Of a stretch of 64,000 bases of DNA, positions 11,488-21,599 are shown piece after piece (the first letter of the stretch is position 1; every line of letters starts with the position of its first letter). Both the position numbers and the translations under genes were made by a program. This stretch comes from Gnomoniopsis sp. IMI 355080 (taxonomy: Eukaryota; Ascomycota; Sordariomycetes; Diaporthales; Gnomoniaceae). The notes under the pieces were generated by a model. It ran no database searches. It saw only the letters and a list, made by a program, of their open reading frames with translations, and was not told the DNA's origin. The stretch is taken from assembly GCA_027946555.1 (NCBI GenBank), contig JAPEVC010000159.1, positions 1 through 64,000 on the forward strand. The letters run 5' to 3'.

Positions 11488-13276
11488 TTCTGATGGCACT
11501 CCCTACACCGCCTTGGTAACGAAAATAATTGGAAGCGCAGCTGAATTTCCTTTGGGTAACTAGTAGACGAGGCGCCAGGTTTAAGATATCCCCCGTAGAA
11601 TCAAGCGATTGTTTATAAACTCGTTGAATGAGGAGCACTGACTCGACTCCCATCTTCAAGAAGATAGCGTGATAGCTCGTCACATCAATGACATGTTGTA
11701 ATCAGCACTCCAGCCCTAAAGACCTGCTATTACCTTGCTCAGAAACGGCAGATAGCATAGTTGTTAGCAGCAATGGCTTTTGCGTGGCTCCAGAAGGCAT
11801 TGGATCAGATGATCTTGTGCGATATATTCTCCAGGGTTGCACATAGCATGGCTAAACTGACTGCCCAAACAATCGCTTCCTTTGCAAGTCTCTCCCGTCT
11901 GTTCCTCGATACCATTGTGTTGACTTGGTCTCGAGGACAAGCATGGCGACGTAGAATTTTGGAAGCTTGTCAAGGCAAACAAATTGGAATTACCTAGGCA
12001 TTCTCCTGTTGCGGTGATCACAACCCCATTCCAGGCTTATTGATCCAGTATTGTGACTGCAGAAATTCATTTCAACTGCCCCTTCTTCTCTCCCGCGTGA
12101 CTGCCTACCTACCTAGGTAGGTAGGTGTATTCCGTCATACCAACATGTCCAAGCAAGAATACCTAGAAATTCATCGGTCTCGAGGACCATCGTATCATGG
12201 CGAATACCAGCGAGTGCTGCGTCCATTTGGCCATCTTCTGCCCCCTTGGACATTCAGCATGGCCAGCCTCGGTTGCAAAGCCCACAAATCGTCAGCATCG
12301 CCTCGTGCGCCTCCCTGCATGGTCGGCCCCGGGATGCACGACATCTCACTTCATGTTGGGATTAGGTAGCCTTCAAATCTTCCTTCGAAATTCGAAACCG
12401 AGATGTGGAGACGTTTGCGAAAGGATCAGGGTGGCCAGGTTCTATGTAGATCAACTTTCACTGACGTCCAGATCTGCCAGGCAGAAGTTTGTCATTGTAA
12501 GATCCTTCAGCACCAAAATAGGTTGTATAGCAGCCTGTGGCGAGAGAGATATCCATTCGGGAATCGCCCGTGACAGGTCTCTAGCAACAATGACATAGAC
12601 GTGGGTCTGGGTGCTTGGATGGGAGTTGCCGTGCCGTTCACTTTGGCCCCACTTAGCTTGATCCTTCGTGAAGTACAAGGTATAAAGCCAAAAGACCCAG
12701 ATAGACAGTGTTGAGCATCCAGGCCCTGCGAGAAATCTGTCGAGACATTAAGCGGAAGGTCAAAATTAGAGCAGAGAGGATGTGTGCTTCAGGATCATGT
12801 CGGAAAAGAAATCTGGAAAGCTTCGACTTCAACGAGCACATTATAGGCTAGCTGATTTACAGTCACGGTAGTTTATCACCTCGGGACTCAGAAGCTATCT
12901 GCGGGGCCCCGGTCTATACAATTCTTTGAGGTGGGATTGAAAGCCCTCCTTCCAATTAAAAATGTATATATACATACATTGCGGAACGGAGGAACTGCTT
13001 AGGGGGGCACTGTTTCTTGTAGAATATCACCATTATATCTTCCGCAGGTTACCTCTCCTTTGAAACTCCCGAGTACTGTTTTCACCTCGATGTAGTCGAC
13101 ATCTGGCATTGCTACGCCAAATGTGACCATGGAATAGATAATCGAAAGGTTTCCTCCTCAAGCAATTCTCGGTTCTTGGGTTAGGCCTTGGTAAATCTGG
13201 TACATATATACAGCTTGAAATTCTATTTCTATAGTTCGTCTATTTCACACCCTTGTGTCTCACTACAGCTCTACGT
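11488..13276. other. Intergenic with small unassigned ORFs
   Basis: About 1.8 kb. On the minus strand 12653-12841 (62 codons, hydrophobic C-terminal half) and 12451-12678 (75 codons, ending SLSPQAAIQPILVLKDLT...) read somewhat like protein but show no start context, splice logic or family match. They may be remnants. A perfect 22-bp palindrome lies at 12104-12125 (separate entry). Confidence 0.5.
12104..12125. repeat. Perfect 22-bp CCTA/TAGG palindrome
   Basis: Three CCTA-type steps followed by their exact mirror complement, centred on CCTAGG. It is the longest of a dispersed family in this window (16336-16355, 16908-16917, 22699-22712, 28102-28111, 38147-38156, 44454-44469). Confidence 0.9.
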
Positions 13277-14455
13277 TTACGACGCATTGGGGTTCGAAGG
13301 AGGAAGTCCCTTGTCGCTAGTAGGGTCCTCGACACCACCCGTGTCATACAAGTGAGCATGGGCCGTCAGATTGGCATTGTGCACACTGCTCAGATCCAGC
13401 GCGACCGTGATCCAGGCCAGCAGGCCATCCTCAATGTTATCCGTCAGCTGGACGTACTCGACAAACGGGTCGTAGTCGGTGGTGGCCTCCTCCAGCATCC
13501 ATCCATCAAGCTCCCACGTCGTGTAATTAATGGTGTTGGTGTAATACGGGTAAGTGGCCTCGACCGTCTTGACGAGCGAGTCGTCAAAGTACAACTGGCC
13601 AATGTGCAACGTCGTGGCGTTGTCGGCCCAGTAGGTGTTGTTGGGGAACACGGTGTAGTTGGTCTGCACGACCAGGTGGAAATGCGTAACGCGGCTATCG
13701 TAGTGACCGGGGAAGATCGTGTCGTAGACCACGACGCCGTCATCGTCTGCCATTTGGACACCGCGCAAGAAGGTCGTGTTGAGGCCGGCCTCGCCGTCCG
13801 AGGTGTCGATACCGGAGTAAGTACCAGTGGCGTTGCAGTGCCAGACGTCGGCGAGCACCTCCGTGGCAGGGTCGCAGGTGTTCATATCCAGGAACTGGAG
13901 CTCGATGTGCATGGGCACGCCGGTCTGACCCTCGGTGATATCGGAACGGATCTGTTCGCCAGTCACGTAGTAGGGGCCGATGGTCGTCTCAGGCACCAAC
14001 GCGCAGGTGTTGTTGCTACCAAAGATGACATCTTCGGGAGTCTCAAGGGTGTAGCCTGTGCTAGACATGTTGTGGCTAATCGACGCGTATTGCTCCAACA
14101 TCGTCAAGTCCCTTTTCTGGTGGGACATGGGTTCTAGGAAATGATGTCAGTATAAAGAGTCAAGCAACGACATCATATTTTCCTATCATGATCGGCTTTC
14201 CAGATACTTACTTGAAGACAATCCTCTCTTCTCCCGAAGCTCCACTGCTTTGGCTGCTCGGCGAGCCATAGCCCGCTCCCTCCGGGCTAGTGAGCCAGCT
14301 GAGTTTTGGCACTCGGACAAGGCCCGCGAAGCATAGGCATGCTGCTCGTTGCGCTGGGCCATCTCCCGCTTGATAGCCTCGACGTTCTCACCCGGGTGAG
14401 CGAGGATCGCCACCGGCATCGCCAAAGTGGCAGCCAGTGTTTGAAGCTTGACCAT
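13277..14455 (-). CDS. Secreted intradiol ring-cleavage dioxygenase
   Basis: Non-heme Fe(III) enzyme family that splits catechol-type rings between the two hydroxyls; the secreted fungal branch probably acts on plant or lignin-derived aromatics. Exons 14455-14212 and 14133-13277 (phase 1) give 366 residues. The N-terminus is a signal peptide (MVKLQTLAATLAMPVAILAHPG), followed by a charged, Arg/Lys-rich propeptide-like stretch to about residue 85. Domain landmarks: TIGPYYV (~133-139), VWHCNATGTYSG with Tyr187, and PGHYDSRVTHFHL with Tyr226, His232 and His234, giving the expected Tyr/Tyr/His/His iron set. Several N-glycosylation sequons. The splice fuses LSS-K-PMSHQKRD in frame; without it the first frame stops at once. 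Length and motifs look intact. Confidence 0.92.
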
Positions 14456-15297
14456 GTTGTCGAGTTTGGGGAATGTTCAAAGAATAGACTGGGGTGAAAC
14501 TAAAGAACGTGGAAACCAAATCAAGGTTGAGAAGGAACGAAGTTATAGTTTAAAAGTTAGTCTGTAAGAATTTGGGATGAACCAACAAGTCTATTTGTAT
14601 TACTATTATATGCTTGTATTTTTCTCCACAAGGCTTGCGCATTGTCTGCTCCCGAGGGAAAGGGGAAAACGGGTTGTGGAAACAACTTGTATATTCAAAC
14701 CCACATTCTAGGGATTGGGTGGATATATCACGGAAGTTCCCGCATACAGAAACAAACATTTTGGCCAATGGAGAAACAATGTTTTCTAAGCCTAGACCCT
14801 CATCCAAAAGGAGTCCGCTGGTATGTGGGTGAAAGACGTCGGTATGTGGGTGGGAATAGCTTGGCACTTACGCGTAAGGGGACCCAGGTCCCTACAGTTA
14901 CGCGTCTAGTAGGACAGTCCGGATGGTATATGAATTAATTGCACCGCCACTTCAGAAATAACTTGCAGTGCACTGTGAATATTGGCTGAATGCGCAAAAT
15001 TCATGGTAGACTCATCTCAGCTTCTTCCTCAGAACCAAGAATCGCCACTTGCTCAGGTACCTACCTAGGCACGCACCGAGGAAAAGTTTGAGTTCCACTA
15101 TGTAATAGAGCATCCTTCTAACACGGGCCCATGTACACGAGGGCCGAGGCCTTCCGGATGACCACGTAAGAGCGGATGCTTAGATGACCGTACTATTCAT
15201 ATTTCTCAGCACAGCATTAGATTTAATTGAGTGCTTGATCTCGTGCATACCCAAGTATCCGTAGGCAGAGGCTCCTCCCAGCACGACAAGATCGTCG
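14456..15297. other. Intergenic, dioxygenase promoter side
   Basis: Upstream region of the dioxygenase on the minus strand, then unassigned sequence up to repeat copy A. Contains two near CGCGTAAG/ACGCGT steps (14871-14905) and one partial palindrome at ~15058. No gene seen. Confidence 0.55.
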
Positions 15298-16355
15298 TCT
15301 GAGATGCTGGCGCAATGCGAGCATGATGTTGCTGCTTTCCCCATACATGGGCATGCATCGAAACCGTCTTACACAGCTTATATCTGGACGCCATGAGAAG
15401 GTAGCCAAAGTTTACAGAGAATCGAAACCCTAGACAAGAAGTGTATATACACAGAATTATCGTCACGAGATCGTTTTACCCAGACCAGCAGGGGCTGTAC
15501 CGTCGCCTAAATTACAGAAAAAGCTTTAAGATAATGTTCGATCTATTCGATTATCCGGGGACTGAGGTCTCTCCAGAATCAAACTTGCGGGTGTTGACTC
15601 TGATATTAACAATTTCAGTCGCCGCTCACACGGGACTAGATAACCTAGCCACTCTATATATTTAACACAAGCATGTGCCCTTCTTTTCGAGGGAATTCTG
15701 TGGAAATGAACTTCGAAGACCTATAAAAGAGCTGAAGATAAGACTTTATAGGCGACCCTCTAACAATTATAGAAACACCTTTATTCAAGGAGAGGGTTAT
15801 TAGCTTAGGGCTTCCCACGGATCTTAGTTTATCGTATATGCCTTTGCTGAGGAATGCTTTATCTGCGACGCTAGGAAATGTTTTAACTTACTTCTGATAT
15901 ATTCGAACTATAAGCTCTCAGCGTTTCCATTAGTTGCTTTTTGTCTAAGGGGGGAACTATGACTCCAAGCATAATTAACTTTGAAGGGTCCGTCTTAACC
16001 GTCGGTGATCCGGAGTGAGTAGATATCTGCCAATTCAAACTTGGTGTATGAATTTATATATATCTGATATTCGGCAGACCAATGCCGAAGCTCGGGTAAA
16101 TACTATACCTAGGCACGCCCGGCCCGATTCCTTATATATGCTCGAGCGGCTTATATATATAGCTATATATATATACTCGGGTGGTAACTATACGACTCTG
16201 ATTGCCTCTTTTCATACGGCATACACTAGTGAATAGTTATAATCAGCCTTAAGTGCTGGCTACTGCAGCTAATATAGGACCTTATTGCGCAAATGATCGT
16301 CGCATGCATGCCACAACGCAGAAAGGGTTGCTTACCTACCTAGGTACCTAGGTAG
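15298..16355 (+). repeat. Dispersed degenerate ~1 kb repeat, copy A
   Basis: Aligns over its whole length, in the same orientation, with 21691-22712. Shared landmarks are TGGACGCCA, GAGAATCGAAA, GCCACTCTATATAT, CAGCGTTTCCATTA and the last ~50 bp, which run CGCATGCATGCCACAACGCA and on into a CCTAGGTA palindrome. The interior is very AT-rich, full of TpA steps and stops, and differs from copy B mostly by transitions, as expected of repeat-induced point mutation. One short frame (15441-15665) includes NLRVLTLILTISVAAHTGLD and is partly kept in copy B, so an old coding sequence is possible; its family is unknown. Confidence 0.8.
16336..16355. repeat. Perfect 20-bp CTACCTAGGTAC palindrome
   Basis: Self-complementary over 20 bp, centred on GGTACC, with a CCTAGG in each half. 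It marks the 3' edge of repeat copy A; copy B ends in a related 14-bp palindrome. Confidence 0.88.
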
Positions 16356-17105
16356 TCTTCCGCAAATTTGCACCCGGCCTGTCCCAACCGGGTCAGTCAG
16401 TGACCGACCTCTGATCCGCCCACACCTCTGCCCGCGCTCTGTGACGCTCAGTGTATAAATCACCTCGACCACCCACCCCTTTGGCCCCGGCTCGTTCCTA
16501 TCCGAATTCGATCGACTTTACGCGACCGTCACCACACGCCGGGGATCCGGCCACCGCTGCCAGAATGATGGCCTACGCGCGGGCGGGGTAAGACGCCCGG
16601 TTCCTGGCAGCCTCTGGCCTAACAACTGGCTGCCCTGCCGCCTGGCTGCCAGAATTCTGTACTTAAGGCGGTCGCGGTCGCGGTTGCTCGCCCTAGTCTT
16701 TCTACTTACTACGTACTACCTCCACAGCTGTATCTATTTGCTCTACCCTGCTGTCTATTCTCTTCCCTCGTAAAATTTAATTCACAACCCTAACTATGCT
16801 GCCGCGCAAGACTGCAAAAGAGTTATTCTATCAGGGTAGAGAAAGGGGATCTGCACAGTACTAAAAGGGGATCAACAATTCTGTCAACTTAATATCTTAG
16901 CGCAAGCTACCTAGGTACTAAGGACTTCCGCACCAGCCAGCATGCTCCAACCAAGTACAAGGTTCTCCAGGCAGATAGCGTTTCTAAGTACCTGCTGAGG
17001 TAAGCAAAAAAGGATGCCTATGCTAAGCCCTATATTTAGCCCTCTGGCTCTCTTGGTTTGGCGGGGAGTGAGTGGGCGGATGTTGGGGTTATTATTAGCT
17101 TACCT
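16356..17105. other. Intergenic
   Basis: GC-richer block after repeat A with a TATAAAT at ~16453 followed by a C/T-rich stretch and an ATGATGGCC at ~16565, looking like a promoter and leader, but no frame of useful length follows. Might be the remains of a gene start or of an element. A 10-bp palindrome TACCTAGGTA lies at 16908-16917. Confidence 0.4.
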
Positions 17106-17418
17106 AGCTTTTTCTGTTAGCCCAGCCAATACTTACTTTCCTTAATAATTCCTTAGTAATTCCAAGTCCTCCCCTAACCCTTTGCTAACTTTGACCCGTA
17201 CCCTTTTCTATACTCTACATACTCTTTGCTGCCCTCTGCGCCCTTTACGCCAAACCGCCCTCTGTGCCCAATTGCCCTCTACGCCGAATCGCCTCATTGC
17301 CCTCTATGCCCAATTACCCAAAGTGCGGGGTAAACATCGGCAAAGGGTTAGGGAGGACTGAGAATTACTAAGGAATTATCAAGGAAAAAAAGTATTAGCT
17401 GTGCTAACGGAAAGAGCT
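17106..17418. mobile_element. Foldback/MITE-like element with 79-bp inverted arms and an internal minisatellite
   Basis: Left arm 17106-17184 (AGCTTTTTCTGTTAGC..) and right arm 17340-17418 are inverted repeats of equal length, roughly 85% identical by eye; both hold CCTTAGTAATTC and CCTAACCCTTTGC. Between them, about 17229-17322, a unit of the form GCCCTCTRYGCC(C/G)AA recurs four times. No ORF, so non-autonomous if mobile. Just outside the right arm a 16-bp unit GCTGGGTGAGCCGACG occurs twice (17416-17431, 17437-17452). I could not define a clear target-site duplication. Confidence 0.7.
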
Positions 17419-17640
17419 GGGTGAGCCGACGCTGAAGCTGGGTGAGCCGACGATGACCCGGACGTTGGCTGCCTCCACAAACGACGTGTGCAACTTCCAC
17501 AAACTTCTCCAGGCAAAAAGCCCACAAACCCCCTGTTACAGGCGCCGAGAGCAATCGAAGTCGTTCTCAAAGAGGGTTCCGTCTCGGCCAAAAGACACAT
17601 CTTGTGAACAAGGGCTGGCATCCGAAGCGGCTGTACAGTC

Positions 17641-18672
17641 ATGGGCGTGAACAACAAACGGGGGCCAGACTCCGCGTCTGCCCAGGAGAGCCTCGATTCA
17701 GAGGCTATCTTACGAGTCACATCGTATCACAGGAGAGATTGGGACTACGCGGTCATTTCGGCGGCTCCAGGACAGCACGACGGCGTCAGGGCGTCCTTGT
17801 TCGGGGTTTCAGGCAGTTTTGGCGGCTCTGACCTTGGCTCTCTTCAACGACTGTCTCTGGAGCTCATCTCGGCAATCTGCCTCCTGCTCGACATTCGCTC
17901 TGCCTTGGCATTCAGCCAGGCGAATCGACGCAGTCGTGAGGTCACCTCAAGCATCCGCCAGTATCGTCAACTCAGCGAGCATGCCCTACATTGCATGTGG
18001 GCACTCTTTCGAACAGGGCTTGCGGCGTATACAGGCGTCACCACCCTACACGCTCTTCTCTCAACTGACCGCTGCGCGATTTGCGACTCGTTCGGCGGCT
18101 TTGTTTTCCTTCCGACTGCTTCCCGCTGCTGCTTCGACTGCATCGAGAGAGCCACAGCTACGCGGGTTGTGTCCTTGAGTGACGTTAGCAAGGCGGCGGG
18201 CGTGTCAGTGGCTAAGCTGAAGAAAGCCTACCCCGTGTCCCGTTCCCTGCCTGGAATTTATTCCTTGACAACGAAGCATCACAAGCGCCGCAGAAATCTC
18301 CTATCTGAAAACCAAGCCCTTGAAATCCTCCAGCAAACCGAACGCGGAGATCCGCAAACAATTCTGGGGAAGCTCCCTGACGCACTATCTTGGAGACATA
18401 TGATGTCGACCTGGCTGCCCTTTGTCAGCTCGGTTGCAGATCATCCGCAGCTGGGAAGATCATGTAAAGGCTGCCAGGTCGCGATGGAGACCGGCGGAGG
18501 TATGGATGCTTTTTTTCGTCGAGAACGTTCTTTTTCAGATGATGAGTTCTTAGTCCATTTTCGGGACTGTGGAGAAGCGCAGCAGCTTTGGCACTCCAGC
18601 AAAGGCGGGACAGTTAAAGTCGAAGAGCCAGAGTGGACGCGGCTTGGAGCCTTGCTAATAATGGAAGAGTAA
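17641..18672 (+). CDS. F-box domain protein
   Basis: Intronless, 343 residues. Residues ~66-105 (LGSLQRLSLELISAICLLLDIRSALAFSQANRR, here given in part) follow the F-box pattern LPxEL..I...L....L..L....R, so it probably links a substrate to an SCF ubiquitin ligase through Skp1. A Cys-rich patch at ~145-167 (RCAICDSFGG..SRCCFDCI) could bind zinc, and a second one (CKGCQ) lies near 290; both are common in fungal F-box proteins of this kind. The gene stands alone between a foldback element and a gene-poor stretch. Substrate unknown. The first ~60 residues are not conserved-looking, so a later start is possible. Confidence 0.75.
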   Translation: MGVNNKRGPDSASAQESLDSEAILRVTSYHRRDWDYAVISAAPGQHDGVRASLFGVSGSFGGSDLGSLQRLSLELISAICLLLDIRSALAFSQANRRSREVTSSIRQYRQLSEHALHCMWALFRTGLAAYTGVTTLHALLSTDRCAICDSFGGFVFLPTASRCCFDCIERATATRVVSLSDVSKAAGVSVAKLKKAYPVSRSLPGIYSLTTKHHKRRRNLLSENQALEILQQTERGDPQTILGKLPDALSWRHMMSTWLPFVSSVADHPQLGRSCKGCQVAMETGGGMDAFFRRERSFSDDEFLVHFRDCGEAQQLWHSSKGGTVKVEEPEWTRLGALLIMEE

Positions 18673-18958
18673 CAAAACACGACTTACTCCGTTTTGGCCG
18701 GGAACGTGGCCGGGAATTCTCACTTCCTCGCTTGATTCCAATCGAGATCAACAAAGATTTTTCCAACCTTTTGAAATTGAGAATAACGCGACAAAATGTG
18801 ATCGGGTTGCGTCATGTCTGAGCTTGGAAACTTTTAATTACAACATCCCATGGGCTGAATGCCAACCTATCCTTCTTTTCCCTCTGCTGGTCCCAGGTCT
18901 GTGGGGCATTCTGAGCTTGCTCTCCACTTCCGCAGTGGCGCCGCGGAGATCAATGATG

Positions 18959-19156
18959 CTAATTCGCGTTTCTGTAGTACTTGATGGGTGCGGTAGGGTT
19001 CACCAGATGCGTGCTACAGTAGTTCGTAGAAATTTTGCCTCGGACCTTTCTCACCGGCTTGCACTTGACGTTGGTGCCTTGCCTAGCTAGGCATTGCACA
19101 AATTCCCCATCCCTCTCGCAGCCACAAGTGTATTTGATGTATCTCATCTGGCACAT
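18959..19156 (-). CDS. Small Cys-rich protein, unknown
   Basis: A 65-residue frame with a proper ATG: MCQMRYIKYTCGCERDGEFV, then QCLARQGTNVKCKPV and NYCSTHLV. Six cysteines (CxxxxxxxxCxC...C...C...C) and an even composition make it more protein-like than the other short frames nearby. I recall similar short fungal proteins of unknown function that start MC-x-K/RY-x-x-x-CGC, but cannot name a family. No signal peptide. Its closest gene is the F-box gene, which converges on it; a longer spliced model is possible. Confidence 0.45.
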   Translation of the reverse strand: MCQMRYIKYTCGCERDGEFVQCLARQGTNVKCKPVRKVRGKISTNYCSTHLVNPTAPIKYYRNAN

Positions 19157-20193
19157 CGTGTTCCTAAACTTGGCCGTTTAGCTAGCTTCCCCACACATCG
19201 GAACTTTATATTACAGTCTCGTAGGGGCAATGGGCAAGGCTCACTACATACCAAGCTTCAATGCGGCCTGCGCAAATGGTCGGTCTTTTGACAGAGTGTC
19301 AACTACAATATTAAGTAAGGAGGTGTAGTAACGAAAGTATTGAACCTCGGCGGCGCTGTTCGATTCTCGTATCAGGTAGGAATTGGTTGGTAAAGGTCGG
19401 GGTAAAACTGATCGGGGATTTGAGTTTATATTGAGATGCGGAGCAAAAAAAGACACTGAACGACTTGATAATGAGAACACTCGGAGCAACACAAGTCGAC
19501 AGCGTCAAGGGCGGCACTTAAATGATCAAGTCTCTCCTGCTTCTCCAGGTGCTCGTTAAACTGACGAGCGTCTGGGGCCACAGATCTTGGTGTATCTGTC
19601 AAATCCAGGTCTTCGTGTCAGGCCGTAGCTCAGCTGAAAGTCGACCTGGCCGATGTCGTAGCCAAGTCTCGCCATCAGAAGGTGCGCTTCTCCCACGTTT
19701 TGCTTGGCCAGGGCTGGCCTCAAACAAACGACCAGGCCAACGGTGCGGCGTAGCTACACAGACAGGCCGCGGAACCGTAAGTTGGTGCAGTTTCGAATCA
19801 TGTTTTGTTGATGTTGATTGGTGGCACCAAAGAGATGCAGTACCATCGCTAAGCCTTTTCGAACCTGTTGGCTGGCTGAGTGCTTCAGATCAGGTGGAGG
19901 GTTCTGCCAACATGCAAAGTCAAATACATAGTTATATATCACGTTGGTAGACCAACACGGCAAGCTGTTGCAGGCTTAGCGTAACATCGGCTGCGGCTCA
20001 GTCACCTGCTAATTTTGGATTAAGCGCCGTACCTTATCCCAACCACATCAGGTTTCTTCTTCCCACCAACAACTTATTTCTTCGCCCCTTGTTTTCAGTT
20101 TCTTCTGGCTCTTACATCTTTCGAATCCATTTTCAGGTTCGATTTGCCTGGTATTGAGACATTATTTTTCGCCTGCTCACACGGTTTCTCAAG
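19157..20193. other. Intergenic with a coding-like remnant
   Basis: On + at about 19629-19748 one frame reads AQLKVDLADVVAKSRHQKV then RFSHVLLGQGWPQTN, and on - at about 19470-19610 another reads RQFNEHLEKQERLDHLSAAL. Neither has a start or clear splice partners. They may be exons of an unrecognised gene or relics. The last 200 bp are the C/T-rich leader of the kinase-like gene. Confidence 0.4.
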
Positions 20194-20994
20194 ATGGGAT
20201 TAACCCCGCAATCACCTCAGGTACTCTCTATGGAGGCGGATTCGACGGATGACAGCTACTTTCGAATCAGATGTAGTGGCAAAGTAAAATACGTTATCGT
20301 CGCACCCGGTACATTAGACTCCGAAGACCTTTGGCTGCCACTTTACTCCCTGCCTCCGCTCCCTTATGACGAAGACGGATGGAACGTCGCCCATGTATCA
20401 CGAGCCGAGGGGAGCCAGAAACTACACTCATCACTGGAACTTCGACCCCTGCCTGGGGTGGCAGAGATATGGCACCCGCAAAAGATCGACGTCCTCTCGC
20501 TGGAAAGGATCGAGACCCTCACCATCGCCACGTTTGAGTGCACCTGGAAGGAGGAGCCTACACCTTCCGGGACATATATTGCAAAGATCGCGCGCTTCGA
20601 GTGGGAGATCCCCCGCATCGAGCGTGAGACGCACGCATACCGCATCCTCCAGGACACACACATTGCACCCAAATTTGTAGGCCATATCCACGAGCAAGGG
20701 CGTGTGATTGGTTTCTTGCTTGAGAAAGTCGACGGTCGCTATGCTGGCACCGATGATCTGCCCCGCTGTACCGAGGTACTGACAAGCCTCCATAAGCTGG
20801 GTCTACTCCACGGGGACGTCAACCGCCACAACTTCTTAATCGGCGACGGCTGGACCAAGATGATCGACTTCGAGACATGCCGAGAATCTCAAGATCGGGG
20901 ACTAAAAGAATCTGAACTGTTAAGTCTTCCTGCAGAATTGAGAGACGAAAGTGGACGCGGTGCGGGGTTCATCGAGGTCGATGAGGAGGATTAA
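20194..20994 (+). CDS. Protein-kinase-like / small-molecule phosphotransferase-like protein
   Basis: Intronless, 266 residues. Shows a compact kinase fold: a lysine in TYIAKIARFE (K131), a helix-C-type acid in IPRIERETHAYR, hinge FLLEKVDGR, catalytic loop LLHGDVNRHNFLI (H206, D208, N213), and metal-binding MIDFETC (D225). The HGDxxxxNFL and DFE forms, short C-lobe, and missing P+1/APE region point to the fungal aminoglycoside-phosphotransferase/choline-kinase-like group rather than a classical Ser/Thr kinase; substrate unknown. The ~110-residue N-terminal part is unique. It lies between the two ~1 kb repeat copies, in a region otherwise short of genes. Confidence 0.72.
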   Translation: MGLTPQSPQVLSMEADSTDDSYFRIRCSGKVKYVIVAPGTLDSEDLWLPLYSLPPLPYDEDGWNVAHVSRAEGSQKLHSSLELRPLPGVAEIWHPQKIDVLSLERIETLTIATFECTWKEEPTPSGTYIAKIARFEWEIPRIERETHAYRILQDTHIAPKFVGHIHEQGRVIGFLLEKVDGRYAGTDDLPRCTEVLTSLHKLGLLHGDVNRHNFLIGDGWTKMIDFETCRESQDRGLKESELLSLPAELRDESGRGAGFIEVDEED

Positions 20995-21599
20995 AATCAT
21001 TCATTTTCAAGATTAATCGAGACGGCCTGTTAGAACCCCAGAATCGAAAGAGAGACCCAAAAGAACCTCTAACTTCTTCCCGGCTCACTCAATGCTCCAT
21101 GCTATATAGTCAAGTATACTCCCTAGGGATCAATGATTTATATAATTATAAAACTAGAGCATTAGCCTCCTTCCCAGTATAGCTCCTTAAAGCGGCCAGC
21201 TTTATCTAAGGAGCATATATATATATATATATATATGTATATATTGTTAATTCGACTTAGGGTACGATCGTATAAAGCAAATAGCAATAGCAGTACAAGT
21301 CAATGGACGTTGATTAGCTTTTTGTAGGTGCAATGAGGTTAGTCCAGCCGAATAGGATCAGAGGGCATATGGCACTCAGATCCATATTAGCTTAATCAGT
21401 CCGTGACCTGGGATTGGCCGCATTCCACTTACTACATTCCCATTGCTGAAGCTGCCGAGAACCTCCTTAGAAACAGTACAAGACACAGCGATAGTGGCGG
21501 CGTGCTCCAATCTTAATAGTGGATAGTTCATGCAATTGTGAACTTTGTGATGATCTGTACCGAAAAATATTGAGCAGGGTGTTTCAAGTTATCCCTTCT
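20995..21599. other. Intergenic with AT microsatellite
   Basis: 3' flank of the kinase-like gene. An (AT)n tract of about 22 bp lies near 21219-21240. No gene seen. Confidence 0.6.

Noticed and set aside
13253..14137. 294-codon + frame opposite the intradiol dioxygenase
   Set aside because: The minus strand carries all iron ligands and a signal peptide; the + frame has no recognisable content.
21219..21240. AT microsatellite as a replication origin
   Set aside because: A simple (AT)n run; nothing else supports an origin.
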